From: Variovorax atrisoli 110B
GTDB taxonomy: Bacteria; Pseudomonadota; Gammaproteobacteria; Burkholderiales; Burkholderiaceae_C
Assembly (NCBI RefSeq): GCF_000382045.1
Contig: NZ_KB907461.1
Span: 1 to 64,000, forward strand
Direction: 5' to 3'
Length of the DNA stretch: 64,000 nucleotides
Shown: piece after piece, positions 52,032-61,288 of the stretch
Layout: the number at the start of each line of letters is the position of its first letter
Numbering within the stretch: position 1 is the stretch's first letter
Translations under genes and position numbers: made by a program
The notes under the pieces: model-generated
The model's database searches: none
Told to the model about the DNA's origin: nothing
Seen by the model: the letters and a program-made list of their open reading frames with translations, nothing else

Positions 52032-52810
52032 ACTTCGACCTTCACCTGAATGGCCTGCGGGCAGTGGTCACCGGCGGCACGCTGGGCCTGGGCGCTGCAG
52101 TCGTGAAAACCCTTGCAGAGGCCGGCGCTCGCGTGGCGACGTCCGCGCGCACCGTGCCAGCGCAGCCCCTGAAGGGGGTCACTTACGTGGCCGCCGACCT
52201 GTCGACGTCAGAAGGCACCAGTCACTTCGCTCAGGCCATCCTGCAGGATTGGGGCGGCGCCGACATCTTGATCAACGTGCTCGGCGGCTCAAAGACTCCT
52301 GGCGGCGGCTTCGCTGCGATCAGTGACGAGCAATGGTTCGCCGAGTTGAACCTGAACCTGATGCCTGCCGTGCGTCTGGATCGTGCGCTGCTTCCAGCCA
52401 TGCTGGCTCAAGGCTCGGGTGTCATCATCCACGTGAGTTCCATCCAGCGCGTACTGCCTCTGCCCGAGTCGACTACCGCCTACGCCGCGGCCAAGGGAGC
52501 CCTCACCACGTACAGCAAGTCGCTGGCAAGGGAGGTGACGCCCAAGGGAGTTCGAGTGCTGAGTGTTGCACCCGGCTGGATCGAGACCGAGGCTTCCGTG
52601 GCTTTTGCGCAGCGGATGGCTGCACAGGCCGGGACGGACTACGAGGGCGGCAAGAAGATCGTCATGGATTGGCTGGGCGGAATTCCGGTGGGTCGCCCCG
52701 CCGCCCCTCAGGAGGTAGCCGATTTGATCGTCTTCCTGGCGTCCCCGCGATCCGCTTCCATCGCGGGGTCTGAATATCGGATCGACGGCGGCACGGTTCC
52801 CACGCTGTAG
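52028..52810 (+). CDS. SDR-family oxidoreductase
   Basis: The product has 260 residues and is a classical SDR. The cofactor loop is TGGTLGLG near residue 15, the catalytic YAAAK near 155. The usual NNAG is replaced by NVLGGSK, as in a subgroup of SDRs. It is coupled to the NTF2-like gene by an ATGA overlap. Substrate unknown. Confidence 0.85.
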   Translation: MNFDLHLNGLRAVVTGGTLGLGAAVVKTLAEAGARVATSARTVPAQPLKGVTYVAADLSTSEGTSHFAQAILQDWGGADILINVLGGSKTPGGGFAAISDEQWFAELNLNLMPAVRLDRALLPAMLAQGSGVIIHVSSIQRVLPLPESTTAYAAAKGALTTYSKSLAREVTPKGVRVLSVAPGWIETEASVAFAQRMAAQAGTDYEGGKKIVMDWLGGIPVGRPAAPQEVADLIVFLASPRSASIAGSEYRIDGGTVPTL

Positions 52811-52952
52811 CCAACGGCCGCAACCGGGCGAGCAATGGCTAGCCCGGGACTTGCCGCTCTGGAGGCCTATGAGGTCCTGTAGTGTTGACAGGCCCTGTTC
52901 GCGTTGACTGCGTAGCGCATGCGCGATCGCCATCATTCGCTGCCGCAGTGGA

Positions 52953-54443
52953 TCATGGCCATCTCCGCAGCCGAATCGCTGGCAGGCTCGTCGCGCCCCC
53001 GTTGACGTTGACGGTGCGCTCCAGCACCAGGTGCTCGCTGCCGAACGTCAGGACAAACCGATCGCGGAATGCCGTCTCCACGTACTGGCAATTGATGGTC
53101 AAGGTATCCGGGGCGCTCCAACCCGCGGCGGCCATCGTCACCAGGCGCCCGGGTTCATACCCGTGGTGCAAGCCCATGCCTGGCAGGGTGGTCTCGCCTT
53201 CGACACAGAGCCCGAGCAGGCCGGCGTCGATGGCATGCGTGCCCGCCGCGGTTTCCAGGACGAGCTGGCAGCGTGTCGACCCATCGAAGCGCACGGTGAC
53301 CGCGACCACGCCGGGCTCGTTGGGCGAGGCTTCGAAGCGGACGCCGTGGATCGCTTCTGCGCATCCTGCAGCGACGGAGTGGGGCGCGATCGACAACGAC
53401 AGGGACGAGAGGCGATCGGCCAGTTCCGTGGTGTGACCAGGATCGGCATCAGGGCCCGCGAGGATCTTCGGCAGATGCGCCCACACCAGCGGCGGGATAC
53501 CCACGTCGGGGCGGCTGATGGACCCGGGCACCGCTCCGGTGATCGCCAGCGACAGACCGTGCTCCGGCAGCACGAACGCGTATTGGCCGAAGGCGCCGAA
53601 TGCATAGAAGCCGGGGCGCCCGGGCACCGCCCACCAATGCAGGCCATAGGGTCTGCCGGGCGCACCCTGGCCCACCGCTTCCACCCACGACTCGAGCAGG
53701 ATCCGGTGGCCATTCCACATCCCGTTGTTCGCGTGTAGCACGGCGAGCTTGAGCAGGTCCTCGGTGGTGGCGCTGGCTCCGTTGCCGCCGGGATTGATGC
53801 TCTCGGGGCCGATATCCCAGCGCACCGAGGTGATGCCCAGCGGCGCGAACAGGCGTGGCACCAGGAAGTCGTGCAGCGGGACACCGGCCGTGCGCGTCAC
53901 CAGCGCTGACAGCATGAAGCTGGTGGCGCTCGAATATTGGAAATGGGTGCCGGGCACGTGTGGAACCGGGATCTTCAGGAACTCGTCGATCCAGCTCGTC
54001 GTGATGCTCCGCCATTGCGATCCCGAGGTGCCCTGGTCATGGCCGCTGCACTGCGTCAGGAGGTCGCGCACCGTCATCGCGCGCAGGTTCGCAGACGCCG
54101 CAATCGCGGCCTTCTCTGGAAAGTACGCCAGTACCGGATCGTCCAGGGTGAACAGCCCCTCCTGGATTGCCAGTCCGACGCCGGTGGCCGTCAGCGCCTT
54201 GGTGACGGAGTGCAGCATGTGCACCCGGTCGGCGCTGTACGGGTGCCACCAGCCTTCGGCCACGACACGGCCATGGCGGGCCAGCATGAAGCTGTGCAGT
54301 TCAAGGCCGCCCGACTCGACGGCATCGACGAAACCGAGAATGCCCGCCGCAGAGAGACGCTCTTCCGCCGGCGTGGACCGGGGTAGCGCCGAGGTGCCGT
54401 TCCGAGCCAGCCGATCCCGCCTGCGCGCTTCGGACGAGGCCAT
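52953..54443 (-). CDS. serine hydrolase of the class C beta-lactamase family
   Basis: The product has 496 residues. The SxxK motif is Ser79-Val-Thr-Lys82 in LHSVTKALTAT, and the YxS-type motif is Tyr-Ser-Ser in HFQYSSATSF near 172. A C-terminal domain of about 140 residues follows the catalytic domain, as in esterase EstB-like and peptidase-like members. No signal peptide is evident. ATG 54443 overlaps the Bug receptor stop (TGATG). An esterase or amidase role in the AtuA operon is more likely than antibiotic resistance. Confidence 0.82.
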   Translation of the reverse strand: MASSEARRRDRLARNGTSALPRSTPAEERLSAAGILGFVDAVESGGLELHSFMLARHGRVVAEGWWHPYSADRVHMLHSVTKALTATGVGLAIQEGLFTLDDPVLAYFPEKAAIAASANLRAMTVRDLLTQCSGHDQGTSGSQWRSITTSWIDEFLKIPVPHVPGTHFQYSSATSFMLSALVTRTAGVPLHDFLVPRLFAPLGITSVRWDIGPESINPGGNGASATTEDLLKLAVLHANNGMWNGHRILLESWVEAVGQGAPGRPYGLHWWAVPGRPGFYAFGAFGQYAFVLPEHGLSLAITGAVPGSISRPDVGIPPLVWAHLPKILAGPDADPGHTTELADRLSSLSLSIAPHSVAAGCAEAIHGVRFEASPNEPGVVAVTVRFDGSTRCQLVLETAAGTHAIDAGLLGLCVEGETTLPGMGLHHGYEPGRLVTMAAAGWSAPDTLTINCQYVETAFRDRFVLTFGSEHLVLERTVNVNGGATSLPAIRLRRWP

Positions 54444-55435
54444 CAATCGACCTGCGCGCCCGACTCGCGCACCACCGGCGCCCAGCGCGCGATCTCGCTG
54501 GAGAGGAAGCGACCGAAGGCCTCGCTGCTGCCACCGGCAGGCTCTCCGCCGCTCTTGCGGATGAACTCGACGAATTCCTCGTCGCGCAGCACCTGGTCCA
54601 TCGCGGCGTTGAGCCGCTGGACCACCTGTGGCGGCGTGCCCGCCGGTGCGAACAGGCCGGACCAGACGCGCGCCTCGAAGCCTGCCATGCCCTGTTCCTG
54701 GAATGTCGGCAGGTCGGGCGTCGAGGCCACGCGAGTCGGGCTGGTGATGCCCAGCAGCCGGACCTTGCCCTGGCGCGCCTGCGGCAGGATGGACGCGCCG
54801 GCATCGAAGGCGCAGGCGATCTGCCCGCCGAGCAGGTCCTGCAGGACCAGCGGCGAGCCGCGGTACGGAATGTGGGCGATCTGCAGGTCGGCCCGTGTCT
54901 TCAGCAGCTCCATCGTGAGGTGCTGCGTGGTGCCGTTGCCGCCCGAGCCATAGCTGAGCTTCCCGGGTCGTGCCTTCACGTAGGCGATGAACTCCTTCAG
55001 GTCTCTCACCGGCAACGAGTTGTTGACGGCCAGATAGAGAAAGCCGTTGTTGATCTGCGCGACCGGGACGAAGTCCTTCACCGGGTCGTAGGGCATCTTC
55101 TTGTACAGCGAAGGATTGATCGCCATCTGCCCGCCCGACGACAGCATCAGCGTGTAGCCGTCCTTCGGTGCCGACTTGGCCAGGTCGCCGACGATGAAGC
55201 CATGGGCGCCGGGTTTGTTGTCGACGAAGACTGGCTGGCCCAGGATCGCGGCCAGGCGCTGCGCGATCTGCCGGGCGCTCGCGTCGCTGGAGTCACCGGG
55301 CGGCGTCCCGATCAGGATGCGGATGGGTCGCGCGGGCCAGTCGGCCTGCGCGCGGCCCACTAGGGGTAGGCCGGCGGCCGCGATCGCCAGCGTGTCGCGC
55401 ATGATCCGGCGCCGCGTCAGGAGGGTGGGGGTCAT
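54443..55435 (-). CDS. Bug/TctC-type periplasmic binding protein
   Basis: The product has 330 residues. A twin-arginine-like signal (TRRRIMRDTLAIAAAGLPLVGRAQA) precedes ARPIRILIGTPPGDSSDASARQIAQ, the Bug ligand loop. It is encoded between DUF4387 and the serine hydrolase, coupled to the latter. It should bring the operon's organic acid to a transporter that is not encoded in the window. Confidence 0.88.
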   Translation of the reverse strand: MTPTLLTRRRIMRDTLAIAAAGLPLVGRAQADWPARPIRILIGTPPGDSSDASARQIAQRLAAILGQPVFVDNKPGAHGFIVGDLAKSAPKDGYTLMLSSGGQMAINPSLYKKMPYDPVKDFVPVAQINNGFLYLAVNNSLPVRDLKEFIAYVKARPGKLSYGSGGNGTTQHLTMELLKTRADLQIAHIPYRGSPLVLQDLLGGQIACAFDAGASILPQARQGKVRLLGITSPTRVASTPDLPTFQEQGMAGFEARVWSGLFAPAGTPPQVVQRLNAAMDQVLRDEEFVEFIRKSGGEPAGGSSEAFGRFLSSEIARWAPVVRESGAQVD

Positions 55436-55500
55436 TCTGCAAGTCTCCAGGTTCGTTCTGATGATTCAAGAAAGCGGCAGGTCAACCGCAGTGGCGCTGT

Positions 55501-55806
55501 TCAGAGCACCAGATCCAGCAGCCGCACGTACTGCTGCCCGCCGTGCATGTCGCGCTCCAGCGCGCCGCCCTGCGGTTGCTGGCGCGGGTAGGAGAGCTTG
55601 AGCACGCACAGGTCTGGGATCGCGAAGCGCTTGACGTCGGCGGACGCGATGCCGAAGAGCGGCGCCAGCGCGTCGGCCTGCAGCGCAGGGGCGTCGACCC
55701 AGCGCGCATAGGCCTGCGCATCGGCGAAGAACAGGTCCACGGTGATCCAGAAGGGCCCCGCGTTCTTCGAGCGGATGTGGCGGCAGACGTCGGCAAGCCT
55801 AGGCAT
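55501..55806 (-). CDS. DUF4387-family protein
   Basis: The product has 101 residues. It matches the small DUF4387 family, with RSKNAGPFWITVDLFF at residues 12-27. The family is found next to AtuA-type (DUF1446) proteins, as here, where it overlaps the AtuA gene by eight bases, and may be a subunit of the same enzyme. The biochemical function is not known to me. Confidence 0.75.
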   Translation of the reverse strand: MPRLADVCRHIRSKNAGPFWITVDLFFADAQAYARWVDAPALQADALAPLFGIASADVKRFAIPDLCVLKLSYPRQQPQGGALERDMHGGQQYVRLLDLVL

Positions 55807-57187
55807 GGAGCACCTCCGGTGCCTGCACGTAGGCGATGCGCACGCGCTCCAGCGGGTCGTCCACTTCCACCACGTGGTTCAGGCGGAACTCGTAGACGGC
55901 GCCGCGTTCCACCTCGGCGGGCGAGAAGGGAAAGGCGTAGCTGGGCAACTCCATCTCGCGCTCCAGTGGCATGTGGAAGAACAACGGGTTGCAGGTCTTC
56001 GCGATCTGCGTGGCCTGCTCCTGCGTGGCGGCGGTGGCGACGAACATCAGGCCGACCTCGACCGGCACATGCGGCTCGGGACTGCCGTTGACGGCGTTCC
56101 AGCCATAGGGGCGCAAGGAAATGCTGTAGTCCCCCGCCGATGCGCCCATCGTCTCGCGCACGCGCTGGGTCAGCGCCGCCTGCATCTGCGTGAGGAAACG
56201 GGGCAGGGCGGCGAGAACCTTGGGATCGCGGATTCCCACCAGCATCAGCGTCTGGAAGGCGGCGGCCGCGGCACCTTCCAGCTTCATGGTGTAGGCGCCG
56301 CGCTCGAAGTGCGAGCCCGTGACGCGCACGCTGCGCTCGTCGAGGGCCTGGTACTGCACATGCCTCACGTCCAGCACGCCGCCCGGTTCATGCAGCAGGA
56401 AGGGGTCGGCGTTCTCGTAGAGCATGTGCGCGGAGACCGTGTAGGGCGTGCAGCGGTTGCTGGTGCGCAGCGGCTCGACGTCGAAGTGGTCCCGGCCCAC
56501 GCGGATCATCACGCCGCCGTCGCGGGTGCTCACGGTGCACAGGCCACCGCACTCGGCGGTCTTGCCTGCATGCCAGGCGGCGCCGGCGTGCATGCCGTGC
56601 ATGAGCGGAACGGCGGCGAGCACGGCGGTGTCGGTGGTGCGCCCGCCGAGCACGATGTCGGCGCCCGCGCGCAGGGCTTCGATGTAGGACTCCGGGCCCA
56701 TCAAGGCAACGATGTGGTCGCAGCGCTCGAATGCTTCGGGATCGACCGCGTCCAGCGGCGGCAGCGGCCGAATGCGCCCTTGCCGTGCGGCATCGCGCAG
56801 CCCAGCAGGTCGCTGCTCCGAATAGAGCACGGCGATGCGCGGGGACATGCCGCACTCGGCGGCGATCTCCAGCGCGATGTCGCGGGTCCAGTCGAGCGCG
56901 CTGTCGCATCCGGAAGTTCCGCACGAGCCGATGAGCAGGGGGACGCCCGCCCGCTCGCGGGCCTTCATCAGCACTGCCAGATCGGTCTTCACGGCCGCGC
57001 GGGAGTACTTGCAGCGGCCCGTCGCCAGATAGGCCGGGCCGCTGTCCGTGGAGCCCGCGTCGCAGGCGATGGCGTGGGCGCCGGCTGCCAGGCCTGCGGC
57101 AACGTCGGCCTCCTGAATGCCTGCGCCCAGGGCGCCGGTCGGGACCAGCACATTCACTGTCTTGGTAGGTGTCATGGGGCGAAGCAT
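55799..57187 (-). CDS. AtuA-family (DUF1446) protein
   Basis: The product has 462 residues of the acyclic terpene utilisation AtuA family. LVPTGALGAGIQEADVAAGLAAGAHAIACDAGSTDSGP is the N-terminal family signature, and LGGRTTDTAVLAAVPL near 195 is also typical. AtuA is needed for citronellol-type terpene use in Pseudomonas, but its reaction is unclear; other members sit in varied organic-acid operons. I take ATG 57187, which has AGAAGG upstream; ATG 57175 is possible. First gene of the operon, divergent from the GntR gene. Confidence 0.8.
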   Translation of the reverse strand: MLRPMTPTKTVNVLVPTGALGAGIQEADVAAGLAAGAHAIACDAGSTDSGPAYLATGRCKYSRAAVKTDLAVLMKARERAGVPLLIGSCGTSGCDSALDWTRDIALEIAAECGMSPRIAVLYSEQRPAGLRDAARQGRIRPLPPLDAVDPEAFERCDHIVALMGPESYIEALRAGADIVLGGRTTDTAVLAAVPLMHGMHAGAAWHAGKTAECGGLCTVSTRDGGVMIRVGRDHFDVEPLRTSNRCTPYTVSAHMLYENADPFLLHEPGGVLDVRHVQYQALDERSVRVTGSHFERGAYTMKLEGAAAAAFQTLMLVGIRDPKVLAALPRFLTQMQAALTQRVRETMGASAGDYSISLRPYGWNAVNGSPEPHVPVEVGLMFVATAATQEQATQIAKTCNPLFFHMPLEREMELPSYAFPFSPAEVERGAVYEFRLNHVVEVDDPLERVRIAYVQAPEVLHA

Positions 57188-57213
57188 AGGCGTGTCGCCT
57201 TCTGGTCGTCAAG

Positions 57214-57223
57214 TGGTATACCA
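57214..57223. promoter_or_regulatory. GntR/FCD-type operator TGGTATACCA
   Basis: A perfect 10-base palindrome of the TGGT-N2-ACCA kind used by FCD-subfamily GntR regulators. It lies 27 bases upstream of the AtuA start and 44 bases upstream of the GntR start, where it could repress both. Confidence 0.7.
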
Positions 57224-57267
57224 GTGGTGCTCAAACGGTGCGAACCCAATGCGATACTCGCCCGGCA

Positions 57268-58077
57268 ATGACAGCCGACAAGACCCATTCCAAGAAGCCC
57301 GGTGCGGGCGCGACACGTGCCGGTGCCCGCTCTGCCAAGGCAAGTGCGCCCTCCGCGCGTGCCAAGGCTGCTGCATCCAGGGCGCAGAAGGCCGTCGTCG
57401 ACGGGGTGGATGAGGAAGTGGTCGAGGCCGATGCAGAGGCCTCTTTGGCCGAACGGGCCCACCGCGCCCTGATGGGGATGATCCTCAGCGGCGAACTCGC
57501 ACCCACCGAAGTCATCACCGAGCGGCAGATCGCGCTGCAGTTGGGCATTTCCAGGACGCCGCTGCGCGAAGCCATCCGGCGCCTGGAAGGCGCCCGGCTG
57601 CTGGAGCGTCAGCGCAGCGGCATGCTGGTGGTGCGTGCATTGCCTATCGAGGAATACATCAGCATCCTGGATGTGCGCCGGGTGCTCGAAAGCGAAGCGG
57701 CCCGCCTGGCGGCGGGCCAGATCGCGCCAGAAGAAATCGCTCGCCTGCGCAATCGTGCCGAGGCGGTGCTGGCACTGCCCGAGGATGCGCCGCTCCCCGC
57801 AGCTGCGCAGGACGAGGACCTGCACTTGCTGATCGCCGATGCTGCCGGCAACCCGGTGCTGGAGGAGATGATCCTGGGCCTGCGCACCCGCACGTCGATG
57901 TTCCGCTTCGGCCGACTGCCCTCGCGTCGCCGGGACGTGATGCGCGAGCACCTGGCCATCCTCGATGCCCTTGCGGCCGGCAATGCGCAGGCGGCGCGCG
58001 AGGCGATGGAGCAGCACATCGACCAGGTCCGCGCGACCATCATCGCGCGGCTGAGCGACTCGCATCGCCGCCGTTAG
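57268..58077 (+). CDS. GntR-family regulator, FCD subfamily
   Basis: The product has 269 residues. A Lys/Ala/Ser-rich leader (about 1-60) precedes the winged helix (LAERAHRALMGMILSGELAP, then ERQIALQLGISRTPLREAIRRLEGARLLER) and the all-helical FCD ligand domain with metal-ligand type residues (Asp and His in DEDLHLLIADAAGN, His in REHLAILDAL). I start at ATG 57268; GTG 57238 would add ten residues. It should control the divergent AtuA operon through the TGGTATACCA site. Confidence 0.87.
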   Translation: MTADKTHSKKPGAGATRAGARSAKASAPSARAKAAASRAQKAVVDGVDEEVVEADAEASLAERAHRALMGMILSGELAPTEVITERQIALQLGISRTPLREAIRRLEGARLLERQRSGMLVVRALPIEEYISILDVRRVLESEAARLAAGQIAPEEIARLRNRAEAVLALPEDAPLPAAAQDEDLHLLIADAAGNPVLEEMILGLRTRTSMFRFGRLPSRRRDVMREHLAILDALAAGNAQAAREAMEQHIDQVRATIIARLSDSHRRR

Positions 58078-58463
58078 GAGGCGGTTTCCCCTTGCTTCCC
58101 ATGCCGCGTTCATGCGTGGCGCAGCGTTCTGCAAAGACGCTTGAAGTCTCTATGGGACGAGACGCAATGGACCCATGGTTCGCCCGCGCGCAGCTTGAGG
58201 GTCGTTGACCTGCCGATACGTTGCGACGGCGGTCGAGGTGACTGGCCGGTTACCGCCGCGCTCGCCAGGCACGTCTCGATTGAATCCTAAAGTTTTCCTA
58301 TTTGTGACCGATATGTGAACACGTGGGCGTCCAGCATTCGGCGAGCCGTCCATCGACGCGTCCGCCAACGCGGATGCGCCGCCGTTTCGCCCCGTCCCAT
58401 CGGTGGATGGGCAGTGCCAGCCGCCGCGGGCGGGGCTCTCGCAACCAATATAGGAAAAGACAA
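58078..58463. other. 386-base intergenic region upstream of the NHL lipoprotein
   Basis: No gene is supported. TTTTCCTAT (58293-58301) is complementary to ATAGGAAAA (58450-58458), which contains the ribosome site of the next gene. Pairing over about 150 bases could hide that site, but a 9-base match may be chance. The promoter was not resolved. Confidence 0.35.
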
Positions 58464-59939
58464 GTGACCAATCGGACTTACTGCAGGCCGCTCGCGGCGG
58501 TCGGCGCTGCAGCGCTGCTGCTGCTCTCCGCATGCGGCGGTGGTGGCAATGGGGGAGGCTCCTTCTTCGCGGGTGTCGGCGCTGGCGGGAACACCGGCGC
58601 CAACAGCAACAGCAGCGTTCCTTCGAACGGCAGCAACGGCAGCGGCAATCCTTCTGGAACCGACAGCAGCAACAGTGGCTCGGCCGCGCGCTTCACGATC
58701 GGCGGGACCATCTCGGGCCTGGATGCCGACGGCTTCGTGCTGCAGAACAACGGTGGCGACCTGCTGTCCGTGGCCAGCGGCGCCACAACCTTCAAGTTCG
58801 CCACGTACCTGGCATCCGGCGCTGCCTACAACGTGGATGTTGCGCGCCACCCGTTCGGCGAAGTCTGTTTGCTCAACGGCCAGGCGGGCACCGCGAGCGC
58901 GGATGTCGTTTCTGTCGCCATCGTGTGCGGCGACTGGGTCGCGGCTTCGGCGAAGGTCGACGTGTTCGCGGGCAGCATCGCGCGCGGCGTGCAGGATGGG
59001 GCTCGCCTGGCAGCAGGCTTCTACAGTCCTTATGGCCTGGCGTTCGGTCCCGACGGCGCGATGTTCGTCGCGGACAGCGGCAACAACACGATCCGCGCGA
59101 TCACGCCCGAAGGCGTCGTCTCCACGCTGGCGGGCGACTCCTCGCTGCTGAACGGGGGGCATGACGACGGCACCGGCACGGCTGCAAGCTTCAAGAATCC
59201 CAGGGGCGTGGTGGTCGACTCCAACGGCACGATCTATGTGGCGGACTACGAGAACAACATGATCCGCAAGGTCACGCCCCAGGGCGTCGTGAGCGTCTTT
59301 GCGGGCAGCACCGTCGGCGGGAACCTCGACGGCACTGGGGCCGGCGCGCAGTTCCAGTATCCCTGGGGCATCGTGGTCGACGCCAGCGGCAATCTCTTCG
59401 TCGCGGACCAGGGCAACCATCTGATCCGCAAGATCACCCCCGCTGGCGCGGTCTCGACCTTCGCCGGCACCGGCACGCCGGGATTCTTGAACGCCAACGG
59501 CACCGGCGCGCAGTTCCACTACCCCACAGGGCTCGCGATCGATGCCGCCGGCAACCTCTACGTCGGCGACCAGAACAACAACGTGGTTCGCATGATCACG
59601 CCCGCGGGCGACGTGTCGACGTTCGCAGGCAGCGGGACCCCCGCTTCCGTCGACGGCACGGGCACGGCGGCTTCATTCAACCTGCCGATCGGCGTTGCGA
59701 CGGACGAGGGCGGCAACGTGTACGTGACGGAACTGCTCAGCAACAGCGTGCGCAAGATCTCTCCGGCCGGTCGCGTGACGACTCTGGCCGGCCTCAGCGC
59801 AAGCGGTGCCTATGTCGACGGCAGCGGCAGCGATGCCCGATTCAACGAGCCGATGGGCGTGGCCGTCGACCGCAAGGGCGACGTGTACATCGCGGATCGC
59901 TCGAACAACATGATCCGCAGGGTCACGCGTACGCACTGA
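58464..59939 (+). CDS. NHL-repeat surface lipoprotein
   Basis: The product has 491 residues. The lipoprotein signal ends LLSAC with Cys24. A low-complexity Gly/Ser/Asn linker (about 25-75) is followed by a small beta domain (about 76-170) and six NHL repeats of about 50 residues (about 186-490), each with the pattern GIVVDASGNLFVADQGNHLIRKITPAG or close to it. The repeats should close as a beta-propeller on the outside of the cell or in the periplasm. Start GTG 58464 has AGGAAAAG upstream. Ligand and function are unknown. Confidence 0.85.
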   Translation: MTNRTYCRPLAAVGAAALLLLSACGGGGNGGGSFFAGVGAGGNTGANSNSSVPSNGSNGSGNPSGTDSSNSGSAARFTIGGTISGLDADGFVLQNNGGDLLSVASGATTFKFATYLASGAAYNVDVARHPFGEVCLLNGQAGTASADVVSVAIVCGDWVAASAKVDVFAGSIARGVQDGARLAAGFYSPYGLAFGPDGAMFVADSGNNTIRAITPEGVVSTLAGDSSLLNGGHDDGTGTAASFKNPRGVVVDSNGTIYVADYENNMIRKVTPQGVVSVFAGSTVGGNLDGTGAGAQFQYPWGIVVDASGNLFVADQGNHLIRKITPAGAVSTFAGTGTPGFLNANGTGAQFHYPTGLAIDAAGNLYVGDQNNNVVRMITPAGDVSTFAGSGTPASVDGTGTAASFNLPIGVATDEGGNVYVTELLSNSVRKISPAGRVTTLAGLSASGAYVDGSGSDARFNEPMGVAVDRKGDVYIADRSNNMIRRVTRTH

Positions 59940-60419
59940 CGCTGTCGGTGCGATGAAGCCGCCAAGTGAACCCCATCTCAATTGGGGATCCTGGCGGCGG
60001 GGACCTGCTACCAAGCCGGGCACAGCCGAAGGTGTCCGGCTTTCTGCGTTCTGCTTCGAAGAGACTTCTTCAGTCAGATGGGGCGACGACACATGCCTCG
60101 ATCGGACACAGGTTTGGGGTATCTGAAGAGGTATCAAAACGGCCGTTCTCGGCCCGGAAATCCAGCTCGATAACCTGTGAAGGCAGATCGGCTTCCTGGC
60201 CGTGCGAGAGAACCTGCGCGGCAGGAGCGAGAGGCACTTGATTGTCGGAGCCGGCCTACATCAAGAAGCGATGTATGGCATTTGCATGGTGCGTTAGCGC
60301 AAGGGTTGGCGCAGGTACGATCTTCTGCGTGAAACAGCACGTGACAGTAAGCGCCGCACGCTCATACGCACATGATCGTCGTTTCACATGAACGACTCCA
60401 AAAACCGAAGAGGAACCCA
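59940..60419. other. 480-base intergenic region upstream of the rsb module
   Basis: Apart from the terminator at 60014-60045 I see no gene or RNA that I can name. CCCCA and TGGGG (about 59970-59987) form a weak extra hairpin. The promoter of rsbR should lie in the last 150 bases. Confidence 0.4.
60014..60045 (+). terminator. terminator after the NHL lipoprotein gene
   Basis: AGCCGGGCAC (60014-60023) pairs with GTGTCCGGCT (60032-60041) with one G-T pair around an eight-base loop, followed by TTCT. It lies 75 bases past the stop. Confidence 0.65.
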
Positions 60420-61268
60420 ATGAGCAACGACTATCAGACGCTGCTGGCCACGCTGCATGAAGAAAGCGGTCGAGTTGTCGAGAGCTGGCTCGACGAGGCT
60501 CGCGTGAGCGACCCCGCCGCGCGTCGCAGCGCGCAGGCCGAGGCAGCCGACATCCTGCGACAGCTCGGCGCCGGCCTGCAGGCTGGCGCCGATCCGGCGC
60601 GTTTCGACGCGCCGGCATGGGCCTCGCTGCGCGAGACGATGGCCAATCTCTCGCGCACCCGAGCGGCCAAGGGCCAATCCGCGGCGGATACGAGCGTGTT
60701 CGTCTTGTCACTGAAGAAACCGTTGTTCGAATCGATCCAGCGCCGCCTCGGCAGCGACCCGGCCGCCATGAGCAGCGCGATGTGGGCGCTGTCGACCACC
60801 GTCGACACGCTGGCGCAGCACACGGTCGGCACCTACCAGCTTGCGCGCGAGGAGATCATCCGCCGCCAGCAGGAAGAACTGCTCGAGCTTTCCACTCCGG
60901 TCGTCAAGCTATGGGACGGCGTGCTCGCAGTGCCGATGATCGGCGTGCTCGACAGCGGTCGCACTCAGATGGTCATGGAAGCCCTGCTGCAGAAGATCGT
61001 CGAGACCGGCTCCGCGCTCGCGATCGTCGACATCACCGGTGTGCCGACGGTCGACACGCTGGTGGCGCAGCACCTGCTGAAGACGGTCACGGCCATCCGG
61101 CTCATGGGCGCCGACTGCATCATCAGCGGCATCCGCCCGCAGATCGCGCAGACCATCGTGCACCTGGGCATCGACCTGCAGGGCGTGCGCACCAAGGCTA
61201 CGCTGGCCGATGCGCTTGCTATGGCGCTGCAGCAGACCGGCTGGCGCATCTCGCGCGACGGCCAGTGA
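60420..61268 (+). CDS. rsbR: RsbR-type stressosome sensor protein
   Basis: The product has 282 residues. An N-terminal helical RsbR-like sensory domain (about 1-150, with LFESIQRRLGSDPAAM) is followed by a STAS domain (about 165-280; VVKLWDGVLAVPMIGVLDSGRTQ, then AIVDITGVPTVDTLVAQHLLKT). Threonines around residues 206-213 are candidate RsbT phosphorylation sites. It should build the stressosome core with RsbS. ATG 60420 has GAGGAA upstream; the frame is open to 60372 without support. Confidence 0.87.
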   Translation: MSNDYQTLLATLHEESGRVVESWLDEARVSDPAARRSAQAEAADILRQLGAGLQAGADPARFDAPAWASLRETMANLSRTRAAKGQSAADTSVFVLSLKKPLFESIQRRLGSDPAAMSSAMWALSTTVDTLAQHTVGTYQLAREEIIRRQQEELLELSTPVVKLWDGVLAVPMIGVLDSGRTQMVMEALLQKIVETGSALAIVDITGVPTVDTLVAQHLLKTVTAIRLMGADCIISGIRPQIAQTIVHLGIDLQGVRTKATLADALAMALQQTGWRISRDGQ

Positions 61269-61288
61269 CGGCCAAGGCAAGCCAAGCC

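Noticed and set aside
52953..54443. Antibiotic-resistance beta-lactamase
   Set aside because: SxxK and YxS are shared by esterases and peptidases. No signal peptide is evident and the gene is coupled to a Bug receptor in a catabolic operon.
59020..59936. Repeated DNA taken as a repeat array
   Set aside because: The periodicity of about 150 bases comes from six diverged NHL protein repeats, not from a non-coding array or CRISPR.
60046..60419. Possible riboswitch or small RNA before rsbR
   Set aside because: Some weak stems can be drawn, but none matches a known motif and no conserved core was recognised.
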